NCBI GenBank assembly: GCA_022497145.1 | Contig: MU386003.1 | Span: forward strand, 1 to 54,017 | Source: Rostrohypoxylon terebratum | Taxonomy: Eukaryota; Ascomycota; Sordariomycetes; Xylariales; Hypoxylaceae | Length of the DNA stretch: 54,017 nt | Reading direction: 5' to 3' | Shown here: in pieces, positions 33,220 through 44,251 of the stretch | Numbering within the stretch: position 1 is the first letter of the stretch | Layout of the letters: each line of letters starts with the position of its first letter | The notes under the pieces: generated by a model | Told to the model about the DNA's origin: nothing | Databases searched by the model: none | What the model saw: only the letters and a program-made list of their open reading frames with translations | Made by a program: the position numbers and the translations under genes

Positions 33220-35199
33220 CTAATCGTAGATCGACGAGTCAAGACCTTCTCCGCGGACGTCACCACTGTTATCGTCGCCATGGTCGGCGGAATTGCCGCC
33301 GCCACTCTCCTCTGCAGCTCCCACAGCAGTATCAGTATGAGCAGCGCCAGCATTGTCAACGTTACCAGCGCTTGTATCAGCATTAGCACCAGCAGCAGCA
33401 TTAGCAGTGCCAGCATTGACGGCATTGCCAGCACTTGAACCAGCATCTGCGCTAGGATTATTGCCACCACTAGCACTGGTAACATTGGCATCGTCATTCG
33501 TGTCAGCTTGGTTGCTAGTACCGGCACTGGCACTGGCACTGGTACCAACATGAGCTCCAGCACCACCATCCTGGGTGTTGGCAACCTTCTCCTTGTCCTT
33601 ACCCTTACCCTTCTGTGTCTCCTTCTCCGTCTCCTTCTCCTTTCCCTTGCCTCGTCCCCGACCTCTCTTGGCCCTTTTCTGATTCTCATCATCAGCAGGG
33701 TCCCCAACATACTCCTCCCTGTACTTCTCGTCGTCAGAGTAATGCAAGTACATCAAACCCGTAACATGATCCTCAGGGATCGCCGCCTTGTCATAATAAC
33801 CCATATCGAAACCCGCCTCGCCGCAGAGCTTGCACGGGCGCGTCTTCGGGTCGGGAACAGGCGCAATCGCGGCCATATCGTGGGTGGCGCGTCGCGGAGT
33901 CAGGCATTGGTTTGCGTTGTCCACCAGGAGCGGGAACTTCTTCTCAAATTCGAAGATCGAGAATTGCGTGCGGCCTTGGCCGGGCACAGTCAGGTGCGTG
34001 GGGTGATGACCCAACATAGCGCGATACCACATCATCACCTGGTACGACTGTGCCGCGTCCAGACGTGCGTTGTCGGGTAGTTCAGCGCCGCACATCGCAT
34101 CCTGAGCGTGCTCGGTAGTGCGAAAGGTGATCGATGATGGATCCCGTAGGCAGAAGTCACCCAGGGTCCACCAAGGGTGCTTTACCATGAATTTTACGCC
34201 AGTGTTGCGATACTTTCGGTCGATACGACCTCGAAGGATATTGCAGTCTTCATGTTCGCAGCGTAGCGGGCCAGAGAAGAAGATGAGGTTTTTCTTGCCA
34301 AGATCACCGACATTACCTCCTTCTTGGTGTGCTCGCACAAGCATGTCCAAGTACATCATGACAGTGCAAGGGTCGTTCACATTAAATGCACAATTCTTGA
34401 TGTTCAGGAGAACTTTCTCCTTATCCGAGTATTTGCGAGCCTTCTGCGCTGTGTCATTGCCAAGAGGTAGGAAAATGTCGACGTTGTTCTTGTTGCAATC
34501 ACGAGGACGCTGTAGAGCGGATAGAACGTTCCGGTCGAAGATGAAGATGTCGTTCTCGATGTCGCACTTGTGCACTTTGAAGGCAACCGACGGGCCGACT
34601 TCGTAATCCGCGACGTTGCGGTTGTCGTTGTCCGGGTGCGGCTGGCCGTTCTGGCTGATTGGCGCCCAGCCCATCTGATGTGCTACGCTGGCTCTAGGAT
34701 GCTTTTCGCGTACACACTGGGGCCCTGATGAATCCTTGCCACTGCGAGTGCTGGCTTTCTTTTTAGACTTGGGCGCAGACTTGGACGCTTGATTGTCAGA
34801 ACCACCGGCATTGTCTTCAGCATCCATAAGCGAGACGTCATATGTGTATGTGAGCTGAATCGTCTTGGTTCCTCTGAAATGGGTCTGTCCAGGGGGCATA
34901 ACAAACTCCAGCTCCGGAATGGGGCTGGTCACTACCTTCACGCGATATCCCTTAGGTTTGGGGGCTTCCTGACTCTCCGCCGCCGGCGCCGGCGGAGCTT
35001 CTTCCTCCTCCTCCTGTTCTTCTTCCTCCGGCTGCTCTGAAGCCAGCTTGTACATCTCTATAGCAGGAACTTTCTCCCGCATTTCTTTCTTGAAGGATTC
35101 CTTGTACAGGCATCCCCAAATGACAGCGACGACTTTGGGGTTGGTATCTACCGACTGGGTAGTAGCAGTTGATGCCACGGTTCCCGTGTCCTTCTCCAT
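33220..35199 (-). CDS. Unrecognised 659-aa protein with acidic, basic and Ala/Asn/Gly-rich segments
   Basis: One uninterrupted frame; I take ATG at 35199 as the start because the frame upstream of it has only a TTG. I recognise no family. The N-terminal part has VVAVIWGCLYKESFKKEM, then a Glu-run region (about 60-75). A central region (about 170-480) looks folded, with scattered Cys/His pairs (CEHEDC, RPCKLCGEAGF) that could bind metal. A Lys/Arg/Glu stretch (KRGRGRGKGKEKETEK) resembles a nuclear localisation signal. The last 110 residues are a degenerate low-complexity tract of Ala, Asn, Gly, Asp and Ser. Codon use is ordinary for the window. It could be a lineage-specific nuclear protein or be derived from an old mobile element; nothing seen decides this. 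Confidence 0.75.
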   Translation of the reverse strand: MEKDTGTVASTATTQSVDTNPKVVAVIWGCLYKESFKKEMREKVPAIEMYKLASEQPEEEEQEEEEEAPPAPAAESQEAPKPKGYRVKVVTSPIPELEFVMPPGQTHFRGTKTIQLTYTYDVSLMDAEDNAGGSDNQASKSAPKSKKKASTRSGKDSSGPQCVREKHPRASVAHQMGWAPISQNGQPHPDNDNRNVADYEVGPSVAFKVHKCDIENDIFIFDRNVLSALQRPRDCNKNNVDIFLPLGNDTAQKARKYSDKEKVLLNIKNCAFNVNDPCTVMMYLDMLVRAHQEGGNVGDLGKKNLIFFSGPLRCEHEDCNILRGRIDRKYRNTGVKFMVKHPWWTLGDFCLRDPSSITFRTTEHAQDAMCGAELPDNARLDAAQSYQVMMWYRAMLGHHPTHLTVPGQGRTQFSIFEFEKKFPLLVDNANQCLTPRRATHDMAAIAPVPDPKTRPCKLCGEAGFDMGYYDKAAIPEDHVTGLMYLHYSDDEKYREEYVGDPADDENQKRAKRGRGRGKGKEKETEKETQKGKGKDKEKVANTQDGGAGAHVGTSASASAGTSNQADTNDDANVTSASGGNNPSADAGSSAGNAVNAGTANAAAGANADTSAGNVDNAGAAHTDTAVGAAEESGGGNSADHGDDNSGDVRGEGLDSSIYD

Positions 35200-36008
35200 G
35201 ATAGCGGTCAATGAAGGAGGAAACGATTGTTCAAGGTAACTGGAGTTGAATCGGGGTTAGAGTAATGTTTCATATTCGAGGATCATAACGAAAGAGATAA
35301 AGTGTTTGTGATGACAAGTAGTAGGTAAGTAGATGAACAGGAAGAAGAAAAATCTCCGTCATGTTTAATACTCACCTGGAAAAAATCCAACTGTTCAGGA
35401 ATTTCTAATGTCCTTTCAATGATCAAAAACAAAACACACAGACTTGGTGTGAGTTCGGAATATGTAAGGTGTTTGAGGGGTTTCGGGTTGATGCATTCAA
35501 GGAAGTTGGTGGATGGAAAAGAAGCATAGAAGGAAAAGAAAAAATGATTTTCAGAGATCATTTTGGAAAGCTCTGTATAGGTAGGCAGTCTAGCGGGTAT
35601 AATCGAAGTCGAATCTGGTCTTGTTCTGTGTTTGATGTATTTTATTTTCGTAGTGTAATCGACGTGCGTGAGAGTCGATCAAGTCGACGACGTCTATGGT
35701 GTAGATAAAAGTCCCAGATGACTGCATGTTATGACCGATAGTCCCGTAGGTATGGTAAAAGGGGCGTCCCATTTCAAGAAAACATTAACCAGAGTTCACA
35801 GGCTAAGAGGAAGTCATTATAGATCATGAAAAGACAATGGCACGCTAATTCCATATTCACCTTCCTGACCAGCCCTCATTCAAGCATATAGCATCCATTG
35901 GTAATGAAATGGATAGGCAAACAAGTGTTTAAAACGTTCTATATGAGGGGTATCAAAAAGGGACAATATCCCAATCATCTATCTATGGACATGATCTAGT
36001 AGGGACTA
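35200..36008. other. Spacer, promoter of the 659-aa gene and permease 3' region
   Basis: About 800 bp lie between two minus-strand genes. Near 35240 and 35375 the minus strand shows possible splice donors (rc of gtaactgg and of actcacctgg), so the 659-aa gene may have a short spliced leader. No protein is supported. Confidence 0.45.
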
Positions 36009-37544
36009 TTAGTTGACCCTGTCGCGGTCAAAATCTACATCAGCGATCTTATGAGGCTTCGTTCGGTACACCACCTTGTGTCCCACGAAGAGCACGACGA
36101 ACAAGATTAAGCTGACATATGCTGCAAAGAAGCCGCTAGTGCTCCACCGGATGAAAACTGTGAATCCGTTGGTTAGGAGGATCAGAATGCAGAAGAACAG
36201 TCCGAACCAGGTAAGGTACGGTTGCAAAGGGGCCGAGTATGGCAACTCCTGTCGAGAAATGCCCCGAGCCCGCAAAATCTTCATGAAGCGCAAGTGGCAG
36301 ATGCTAATGCAGGACCAGGTAATAAAGCCAGCGATGGAGGTGATGTTCAACAACCAGTCGAAGACGTTGCCGCCATTTTCCGACAGGTTAAGGAAGGCGA
36401 GAAGACCCATTGCCGAAGTGAGACCAACCGCGTAATAAGGAGTTCCGTGTTGGTTTGTGCGGGCCAAGAAAGCCGGGGCATTGTTCTCCGAAGCTAGACC
36501 GACAAGAATTCGGCTCCCAGAATACACGTTCGAATTCGCAGCGGATAGGACGGCAGTAAGTAGAACGCCGTTGATAATGTGAGGGAGTACGGGAACGCCT
36601 GCCAAGTTGGCAGCGATGACGAGCGGAGATGCGGACGCATCCGTCGCGCCGATGGAGAGATATTTGTTGTCGTACGGCACAAGCAAGCCGGAGAAGAAGA
36701 TAGTTCCAACAAACAGGGAGACAATAGCCCAGAACGTGAACCGGACAGCCTTTGGCACGTTCTTCGCTGGATCTTGGGTCTCTCCTGCGCCGACACCGAC
36801 GAGCTCGGAGCCTTGGTAAGCGAACCCTGCGGTAACGAGAACAGACCAGAATCCGATGAATTTCCCTGAAGCGCCATGGGTAATGTATTCGGCGAAGGCA
36901 CCGGGGGTTACCCACGTGTGGAAGCCGAGATATCCGTCCTGACCAGCACCCGCATCAATGCAAATACCGAAGATGATGAAACCGACAATTGTGACAACCT
37001 TGATCATCGAAAACCACATCTCGAAAGCTCCGAAGTAGCGAATTGGCAGGAAGTTGACGGCGGTAAAGACTGCCCAGAAGACAGCGATGAAAATTCCGAT
37101 GTTAAGGCTTGAATCCCAGTACTGGATGACGAGACCGGATCCTACAAGCTCGAGAGCGAACGTGATCGCCCAACTAAACCAGTAAATCCAGCCCATGGCG
37201 AAACCGAGAGACCGATCGACAAACCGAGACGCGTACACGGTGAAACTACCAGCTACAGGTATGTAGGAAGCCATCTCACCTAAACTTGTCATGATTGAGA
37301 AGACAATGAATCCGACGAAAATGAAGGCGATGAGACATCCCGCCGGACCAGCTGTCGCCAACGCATTTCCGCTACCCAGGAACATTCCTGTCCCTATGGT
37401 TCCTCCGATGGCAATGAATTGCAAGTGGTAGCTGTGCATGCCACGTTGCAGCTGGTCCTCGCCGGTCTCGACATCTTTGCCTTCGTTAGAGGGCAAGGAA
37501 GCCTCTTTCGTCGGGGACTTCTCTGCTTTGTTAATAGTATCCAT
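36009..37544 (-). CDS. Amino-acid permease (YAT/APC family)
   Basis: A single exon of 511 aa from ATG at 37544; the frame extends upstream only from a non-ATG codon. After a polar N-tail, TM1 opens with the family signature HLQFIAIGGTIGTGMFLGSG, and about 12 membrane segments follow. Characteristic blocks are SLGEMASYIPVAGSFTVYAS, AFAYQGSELVGVGAGE, NVPKAVRFTFWAI and SAANSNVYSGSRIL. These place it among fungal plasma-membrane proton/amino-acid symporters of the Gap1/Agp1/Ind1 group. Specificity is not readable. The short cytoplasmic C-tail (HKVVYRTKPHKIADVDFD) lacks the long hydrophobic end seen in some paralogues. Regulation by nitrogen and by ubiquitin is usual for the family; the lysine-rich N-tail fits that. 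Confidence 0.95.
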   Translation of the reverse strand: MDTINKAEKSPTKEASLPSNEGKDVETGEDQLQRGMHSYHLQFIAIGGTIGTGMFLGSGNALATAGPAGCLIAFIFVGFIVFSIMTSLGEMASYIPVAGSFTVYASRFVDRSLGFAMGWIYWFSWAITFALELVGSGLVIQYWDSSLNIGIFIAVFWAVFTAVNFLPIRYFGAFEMWFSMIKVVTIVGFIIFGICIDAGAGQDGYLGFHTWVTPGAFAEYITHGASGKFIGFWSVLVTAGFAYQGSELVGVGAGETQDPAKNVPKAVRFTFWAIVSLFVGTIFFSGLLVPYDNKYLSIGATDASASPLVIAANLAGVPVLPHIINGVLLTAVLSAANSNVYSGSRILVGLASENNAPAFLARTNQHGTPYYAVGLTSAMGLLAFLNLSENGGNVFDWLLNITSIAGFITWSCISICHLRFMKILRARGISRQELPYSAPLQPYLTWFGLFFCILILLTNGFTVFIRWSTSGFFAAYVSLILFVVLFVGHKVVYRTKPHKIADVDFDRDRVN

Positions 37545-40500
37545 CTCGACGACGATGTAGAGAGTCGGGTCTTGAACGAAAGAACCCAACGGAGCACGAG
37601 GGGAATGACTCAAGTGCTCGGCGCTAAAAACAAGGTATTATGTAATGAGTTGGGTTGGAAGATGGATACGAGAGTTGAAAGGGGAGCTCGATGGTATGGT
37701 CAGGGCATCGAGGATGATATAAATAAGGTCCTCGGTGGGAACAGAGTGGACGGTTTGTTTGACGGATACCGGCGCCATTCTGATGGAGAACGGAGAAGAA
37801 CTGGGTATTAGATGGAGTTGTCATGCGGACATCGTAGCATTTCTGTGGTATTCCTTCTAGAAAAGGTTTTCGAACGGTTCGAAAAGGCACCAAGCAAGGT
37901 TCGAGCCTTGACTACGAACGCTACGAACGCTACCGACGGCTTAACGGCTTTGCCGAAAATATCTCATGATTCGAAGGGGCACTTTAAAAGTTTACATACC
38001 TAGTAGCAGGCACTTTTGCAGCGTCAGTCATAGTACTCTAGTCTCTCATAGTATGTAAGTAGGTAGTGTAGGTAATACAATGTAATAAGCTCGGCGGAAA
38101 ATATACCTAATTTGTCCTATCGGTGGCGGATCGTGAGAATAGATCCACTGAAAGCTTTTTCACCTTCCCCCATTCAATTGACGAATGGGACTCTAAGCGC
38201 ATTTATAATACACTATGAGAGTAATGTGGATCACAATTACGTACAGAAAATTTTCCTCTTTCGCGCCATCAAGTCCGTTCTACACTACAGCTGTCCCGTC
38301 TCAAGAGTCTGGGGAGAGACAAAGAGATCTCTTCGACTGTTCGACATCTCATTGACATCACGTGGTGCAGTTGAGGCTCTCGTCAGCTGGCTCGGCTCGT
38401 AATGGACGGTAATTGAAGAAACGGCACGAGCGTTGAGTCTATTTCAAAATCGTATACCGAGCTGATGGGTCTGTGGCGGGAATAAAATGCATCCTGAATT
38501 TCGGAGTAAAAAAACTCTCTCTGTGGCCAACGTTGTTTGAGATTCCTGACTCGAATTGAGAGGTGTTTACCAAGAGTTTACCAACGTTGAGCCTCCGCCG
38601 GCTTTTGACGGTTCTCAAGGAGCCCCCAGGTTATTTGTTACCAAGAGTTATTAGCCAATTATTGCAAACTAACCGCGATAAGCTACTTCCACCTCCCTTG
38701 AAAGCCTATAAACTAACGTAACCTCGTGGGTCAACGCGTTTAAGCTAACATAAGCTAACAGCAATGTGTTAGACTGTTAGTTAGGCGTTGGACCCAGCCA
38801 GATCCCCTAATATTAGATTCAAACCTCAAGCAAGAAGTGAGTACCGGTAATTGATCATGAATGCAGTGGATTCATCTGAATAACTACCAGCGCTTTATGT
38901 AAGGCTAGTTGCCCTCGTTTGAGATATAGTGTGCTTCTCGCTTCTTATTTGCTACATATGTTGACTTTCACAGATATGTCAGTCTAACATGTCGTTCAGC
39001 TTTTCAGCTCTCCGAGATCTCAATGGACCCTGAATGTGTTACTCGAATAATAGCGAATGCCTGACTATAGCCAGGCGTGTTTTCCGACACTAACCGAGTA
39101 ACACTACAAGGGTGATGTCGCTCAGTTCACCATTATACGCCCTAGCATTTGGGTAACCATGGACGAATACATAATGAAATGTAGAATTGCGTATGAGAAT
39201 GCGGTCGACGTGGCACCCGAGCGGGTTCTTGATCAACGTCCGAGGGCGACCTTGCTGGGTATGTAAGGGCGGCAGGGAACAGCTAAAATGAAATAATTAC
39301 CTACAAGAATTCATGCATCGCTGTAAAGTCCCCAGCTTTGAGCGTATTTCCCCTCGTTTTTGTCCGCGACGAAGCGCTTTGATCTACTACTTGGGTCCGG
39401 GGAACATCTGGAGAAGGTGCCTTTGCCGACGGGGCTACCAAGAGAGTATCTAGTACCCAATAGTCGGGTAGCGTGTCCTACATTGCGCAGAGATTGGCCT
39501 TCAGGCGGTAACGGTTACGCGTTCATTTTCCGAATAAACTCCAAGTCTGAGACCTCGAGTACGTCGGTAAGAGTATCATATACCAGGCCGGTCATCACGT
39601 CATGCGATGAACATGCAAGACTGGCAAGCCTGGCAAGCCGGTATTATTAGGTACTCGGGTATTGTCTCCATTTCCCCGCAAGTGTGAATCGCGTTCAAGA
39701 TTGTGGGTTTGTCAAGTAAGCAAAAAAAGAATAGCTGTTACCTAACAGATCTCTAGTCGTGAAAGCTGGTTAAATTGAGGAGGCTTTACGTAAGTGGCAT
39801 GAAATGAAGCTGGACCAACCTTGCCATTCACCTACTTGACCTTAGCGCCTTGAGCAATGGCTGACTGAGAGAGGGAGAAATAGCAATGACGCTATGATAT
39901 GAACTACGATTCCCCCTATCGAGGGCTGTGAAATCCATCGAGGCGACTTTCCCTTGTCCGCCCCCTTCGGCCGTCGGTTTCTCGGACCTTTCAAAGACAG
40001 ATGTCGGACACCGATTCTACCGGACCTCACAGCAACATGAGAGAGAAGAGAAAAAACCAAATTAAATTGTCTGCCGGTAGTGTTAGTGTCAGCGTCATCA
40101 GTTACACAGATGGAACGGTAGAACGGGCGCTTGTGGCTTACAGCAAGAGCACGCATTGGCTGGCTGGAAAGTGTCTAGCCAAAAGCATTCACAGTATTAA
40201 TATTGAAGTATCTACTATTGGTATCAGTCATATGGTCATAACGGCAGTCGACATGAATAAGCCAATGAAACGCATTTCTGACTGGTTGTGGCTTTCCCTT
40301 CCGTCGCTATTCTTATCGTCATGCAGACCAGTACACGTCAAAAGGGCTAACCTATGCCGCATATGAGACATATTAATTACAATGCGTGCTTTATACAGTA
40401 CTTCCCGTACTTCCCGTGGTTTTACGGACTCCCTGTTTCTATGTAGGTAGCTATGTAGTCTACTAAAGGAGGTTCGTTACCTCTACTGTTATGATATTTA

Positions 40501-40572
40501 ATGCTCGTACAAACTGTGGTCAATTTTGTCTCGATAGCTATTGCAATTGCTGTAAATAACTAGCCATCCACT
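37545..40572. other. 3-kb spacer between the permease and P450 genes
   Basis: No gene is recognised. The first kilobase should hold the permease promoter. Short frames at 38112-38402, 39360-39650, 39842-40156 and 40001-40366 lack family signatures. The B-box-like sequence GGTTCGAGCC at about 37898 is not part of a tRNA cloverleaf. The spacer is moderately AT-rich with scattered ACCTAGTAG words. Confidence 0.5.
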
Positions 40573-42602
40573 ATGGCAATGAATTCACCTTCGCATTCGC
40601 CAACGGCAATACAAGATGGGTTTCAGTGGGAGTTAGCCACTGATCAGCTTCCCCCTTATTTTCCTGTCGCCTGTATCATGCTTGTGATGATTATCTATCT
40701 ATTTTCATCCCAGAATAAAAGCATCAGAGCTCTCCCCTATATCAACACCACAGGGCTGTTCTCCAGTAACAGCGCTAGAGTAAGCATAAGAACCTAACAA
40801 GAGTGATACCACAAACAACTGACAAGTCACACCAAAAAGAAAGCCTGGTTTTCATCTGCGGGTAGCCTCCTGGCCGAAGCTAGCGAGAAGCACCCTCATA
40901 AGCCATGGCGTGTCATGACAGACCTAGGAGAGAGAATTGTTTTGACTCCGGAGCTTATGGAGGAAATTCGCAATGATCCTAAGTTAAGCTTCAAGGAAGG
41001 GTTGGCTGAGGTATGTTGTCCTGGATTCTACTCTCTCCTCTAGCCTACCTTGAGCTCTACTAACATCTATCGTCTTCCCAAACAGGATTTCCATGGATCC
41101 ATTCCCGGATTTGATGCAATGCAGTTCTTCCTTAGGAGCGATATATTGATCGATATCGTAAGAAAGAACCTTCTCAGACCTAATGGTAAGTTCGAAAGAC
41201 CTTTACGTGGTATGGTTGATGAGAGCATTACTGTATTAACTCTTCGTTTAGCTAGTATCATCAAACGTCTTTCTGACGAAACAGACTTTGTTCTCTCGAG
41301 ACACATAGGCAAGACTTCAGGTAAATTCCTCAATTGAAATTGGTTTACGCGGCAGGTAGCTGATGAAGAAAGACTGGACGGAGTTGAACTTGTCCCAATT
41401 GGGAGCTGATCTGGTCGGCCGTATCTCTGCTCGCATCTTCGTAGGCGACGAATTGTGTAGGAAGGACGAATGGCTACAGGAGTCACAGCATTTCCACCAC
41501 AGTTGGTTCATGGGGGCCATGAAATTACACGATTGGCCACGGCCACTTCGATACTTGGCGCACTGGTTCATGCCGGAGTGTCGAGAGATGAAGAAGGCCC
41601 TCTCCAAGCAACGACAAATTCTAAGCGATTATGTAACCAAACGCCTCGATGAAAAACGAGCCGCCATCTCTGCCGGCCAAGAACCTCCGAGGTATGACGA
41701 TGCATTCGAGTGGTTAGAGCAAGAAACAGAAGTTAGGGGTCTGACATACGACGCGAATATTGCAACGGGGCTCCAATTAATGATAGCTCTTGTTTCGGCT
41801 CATGCGACAACGGACCTACTTCAGAAGGGCATGATGGACCTTCTTCAGCACCCGGGAGCCACAGAACAGATCCGTGAAGAAGTCATCGGCCAACTTCGAA
41901 CTGATGGAATGACTGCTACGTCATTCTACAATATGCACCTACTCGATAGCGCCTTGAAGGAATCGCAACGCATACGACCCTCTGAGATGTGTGAGTAGTC
42001 CCCGAAGCTGTAACAAGTTTAGTGGAACAAGAGCTGACAAAATCCTCCATGAAGTGTTGATACGTCGCCGAGTGATGGGAAATGTGAAGCTTTCCAACGG
42101 TCTTTTCTTGAAGGAAGGTACCAGAACCTGGATGGATACGGCACACATGAAAGACCCAGCTATCGTATGTCTACCTCGTCTACCTCACATTCCCGGTCCC
42201 ATTTTCGATAATTTCATTCAAATCATCGTCCCATGGTATTAAAGGATCTGCTAACTTTCATCCTCACAGTATGAAAACCCGGAGCAGTGGGACGCAAAAC
42301 GATTCGCTAAACTTCGTTCGCAATCGGGAGGAGCTAGCTCAGCGCAGTTGGTGAGCTCAACTCGCAACCACGTCGGCTTCGGGTATGGAAAACACGTATG
42401 CACTGGCAGATTCTTCGCGACGACCCTACTCAAAGTGGCTCTGTCTCATCTATTGGCGAACTATGAATGGAAATTGGGACCCGGACTAGAAGTCAGTTGG
42501 GTGGATTTCGGTAACACGCGTCTGTTGAACCCGCAAGCCACGGTGTTGATCCGGCGAAAAGAGAAACCCGAGATCGATTTCAGTTCGATCTTTACTGCAT
42601 GA
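40573..42602 (+). CDS. Cytochrome P450 monooxygenase, 7 exons
   Basis: Exons 40573-40779, 40840-41010, 41086-41185, 41252-41320, 41373-41990, 42055-42164 and 42270-42602 give 535 aa. A membrane anchor lies at about 28-48 (FPVACIMLVMIIYLF). DFHGSIPGFDA and RISARIFVGDELCR are typical of fungal multifunctional P450s near ent-kaurene-oxidase and trichothecene-type enzymes. The I-helix reads SAHATTD in place of the textbook AGxDT. The ExxR helix is ESQR, WDAKRF precedes the haem loop, and the haem site is FGYGKHVCTGR. Intron 4 (41321-41372) needs an AAAG acceptor to keep the frame; the stronger CAG at 41355 would introduce a stop. No synthase, transporter or regulator typical of a biosynthetic cluster is adjacent, so the substrate is unknown. 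Confidence 0.9.
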
Positions 42603-44251
42603 ACGTTGCGAAAGGTGGAGATGATGAGACCTGGAACCTGGGATTGGGTTGTAGTCTGTTGATCCGGACTTCGGAGTTGTGTCCAGGGGCAGCCAATTGT
42701 TCCGAAACATTGACATGTAGAATTCTCCTCTTCGGTTATTTTGATCGCTTGGAGAACTATCCAACGGATAATAACGGTACTCAACGCTGTGATACTCACC
42801 ATAGATCTTTGACGAGTTTCGGATTTTGCTGTGGCAACCAGACTGATCAACTAGTATTTGCTTATTATAATAGATCTAATATCATGGATACGTGGAATAG
42901 AGAGGATTTTTGGTATCTTAACGCTTGTGATATATGTTTCTCTTACGATGAAACTAAGTAATGATACGAGAGCATGTCTCTGACAATTCGTCCGAAGTGT
43001 CTCGGTTTAAAAAAAAAAGAAAAAGAAAAAGAAAAAGAGAAGAATGTTTACTCTGGCTTACATCATGTGTAAACAACTTATCCCCACTTCGTTTGTACTT
43101 ATGTACAGCAGTACATAGTAGTGGTACATACCTAGTAGTACATCTCTACAGGTACGTACATACCTTCATCGTGGCTTTACAGGACTTGACAAGATCCAAA
43201 GGGTCCAGGGATCTAGCGCTGTGGCGTCGTCAGCACGGGCAGGCACGGGAAGCTACGCGGGTAAAATACCATGGTGACGGACGTGACGAAGAAACCGCGA
43301 AGTAACGTGTAACAAGGATTCTCAGCCCAATTATTGTGTACTTGCTCAGGGGGTATACAGGGTGTACCGGGTGGAGGATAAACTCACCGTATCCCCTCGT
43401 CCAATCGATCAACGTCCCTCCTATCAACCCCACGGTGGAGCAAACCTTGTACACCTTGCACGATCCAAATGTAGCCCTATTTAGCTTAGTCTAGCTTTGT
43501 AACGTGGTTTTTTTGCCCGTCAACCCGTATTTTTGTGTGTGTTTTTTTTTAATCCTCTATCCCAGCTTCCACAATTCAAGGTTGCCTGTTGAACCATCCA
43601 GCGAACTTATCCATGGAATCCATGGATATCAACAAATTATCTCCTGGGCTGTTTCTCCTTCTTACATAACACTGTCTCTAACTTGCCTATTCTCAGGTTT
43701 TCATTTGCATTTGCATCTGCATTTCCATTTCCATTCCCACTTCCACCCCCCATCGACTTTTTTCTAGGCATGCATTGATTGCCCACTGCCGCGTTTGTTG
43801 ACATTGCCATTGCCCTTTGTCGCATTTTATGCATGCACGCTACCGAATCACCGGTAGTTTCGCCGTCATTACCTACTAGTCTCTCCTTGAAGCTTGGATT
43901 TTTTGTATTGGTCGCCTTCAACATCTATTCTCTCGACTGATCGTATCTACGTTGTACATTCATTTTTCCTTCTAGTTGGCTAATACACACAGCCCGTCTT
44001 ATGATCGCTTAACTTAGTCTTTTGAATTATTAGGAGCATTGGAACACAGTGGTAATTGGCTTTTTGTTCGGTAGGAATTTAATAGCGGGAGAATTGGAAT
44101 CCCCTTCACCTACTTTCTAGAACCCGCCAATCCTGGCTTACCACGACTTGACTTTCCGCGCCCTTTTACCCGATTGCATTCTCACAACTAAATCCGCTCT
44201 ATTACGCTTCACGAAACGATCTATCACGAGTAACGGGGTTTTCATGTCAAG
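42603..44251. other. 1.6-kb spacer: P450 3' end and kinase promoter
   Basis: The 120-codon frame directly after the P450 stop (42599-42961) is probably 3' UTR. The segment contains an A/GA-rich run (43009-43041) and a hexamer array (43701-43745). The 43.5-44.25 kb part is CT-rich in places and is likely promoter and 5' leader of the kinase gene. No protein or RNA gene is supported. Confidence 0.5.
43701..43745. repeat. TTGCAT/TTCCAT hexamer array
   Basis: About seven degenerate hexamers (catttg, catctg, catttc, cattcc, cacttc) run in tandem about 500 nt upstream of the kinase start, within its probable leader. It is a plausible length-variable repeat. Confidence 0.7.

Noticed and set aside
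33508..34080. 190-codon plus-strand frame opposite the 659-aa gene
   Set aside because: It is a Leu/Thr-rich antisense of low-complexity coding sequence and not supported by splice or start context.
37880..37935. tRNA-like B box (GGTTCGAGCC)
   Set aside because: No A box at the right distance and no cloverleaf can be folded around it.
29400..42602. Possible secondary-metabolite cluster (glycosyltransferase, hydrolase, permease, P450)
   Set aside because: No backbone synthase, terpene cyclase, regulator or efflux pump is present, and the genes are separated by long spacers and point in different directions.
42599..42961. 120-codon frame directly after the P450 stop
   Set aside because: It overlaps the P450 stop and most likely is 3' UTR; no homology signature.
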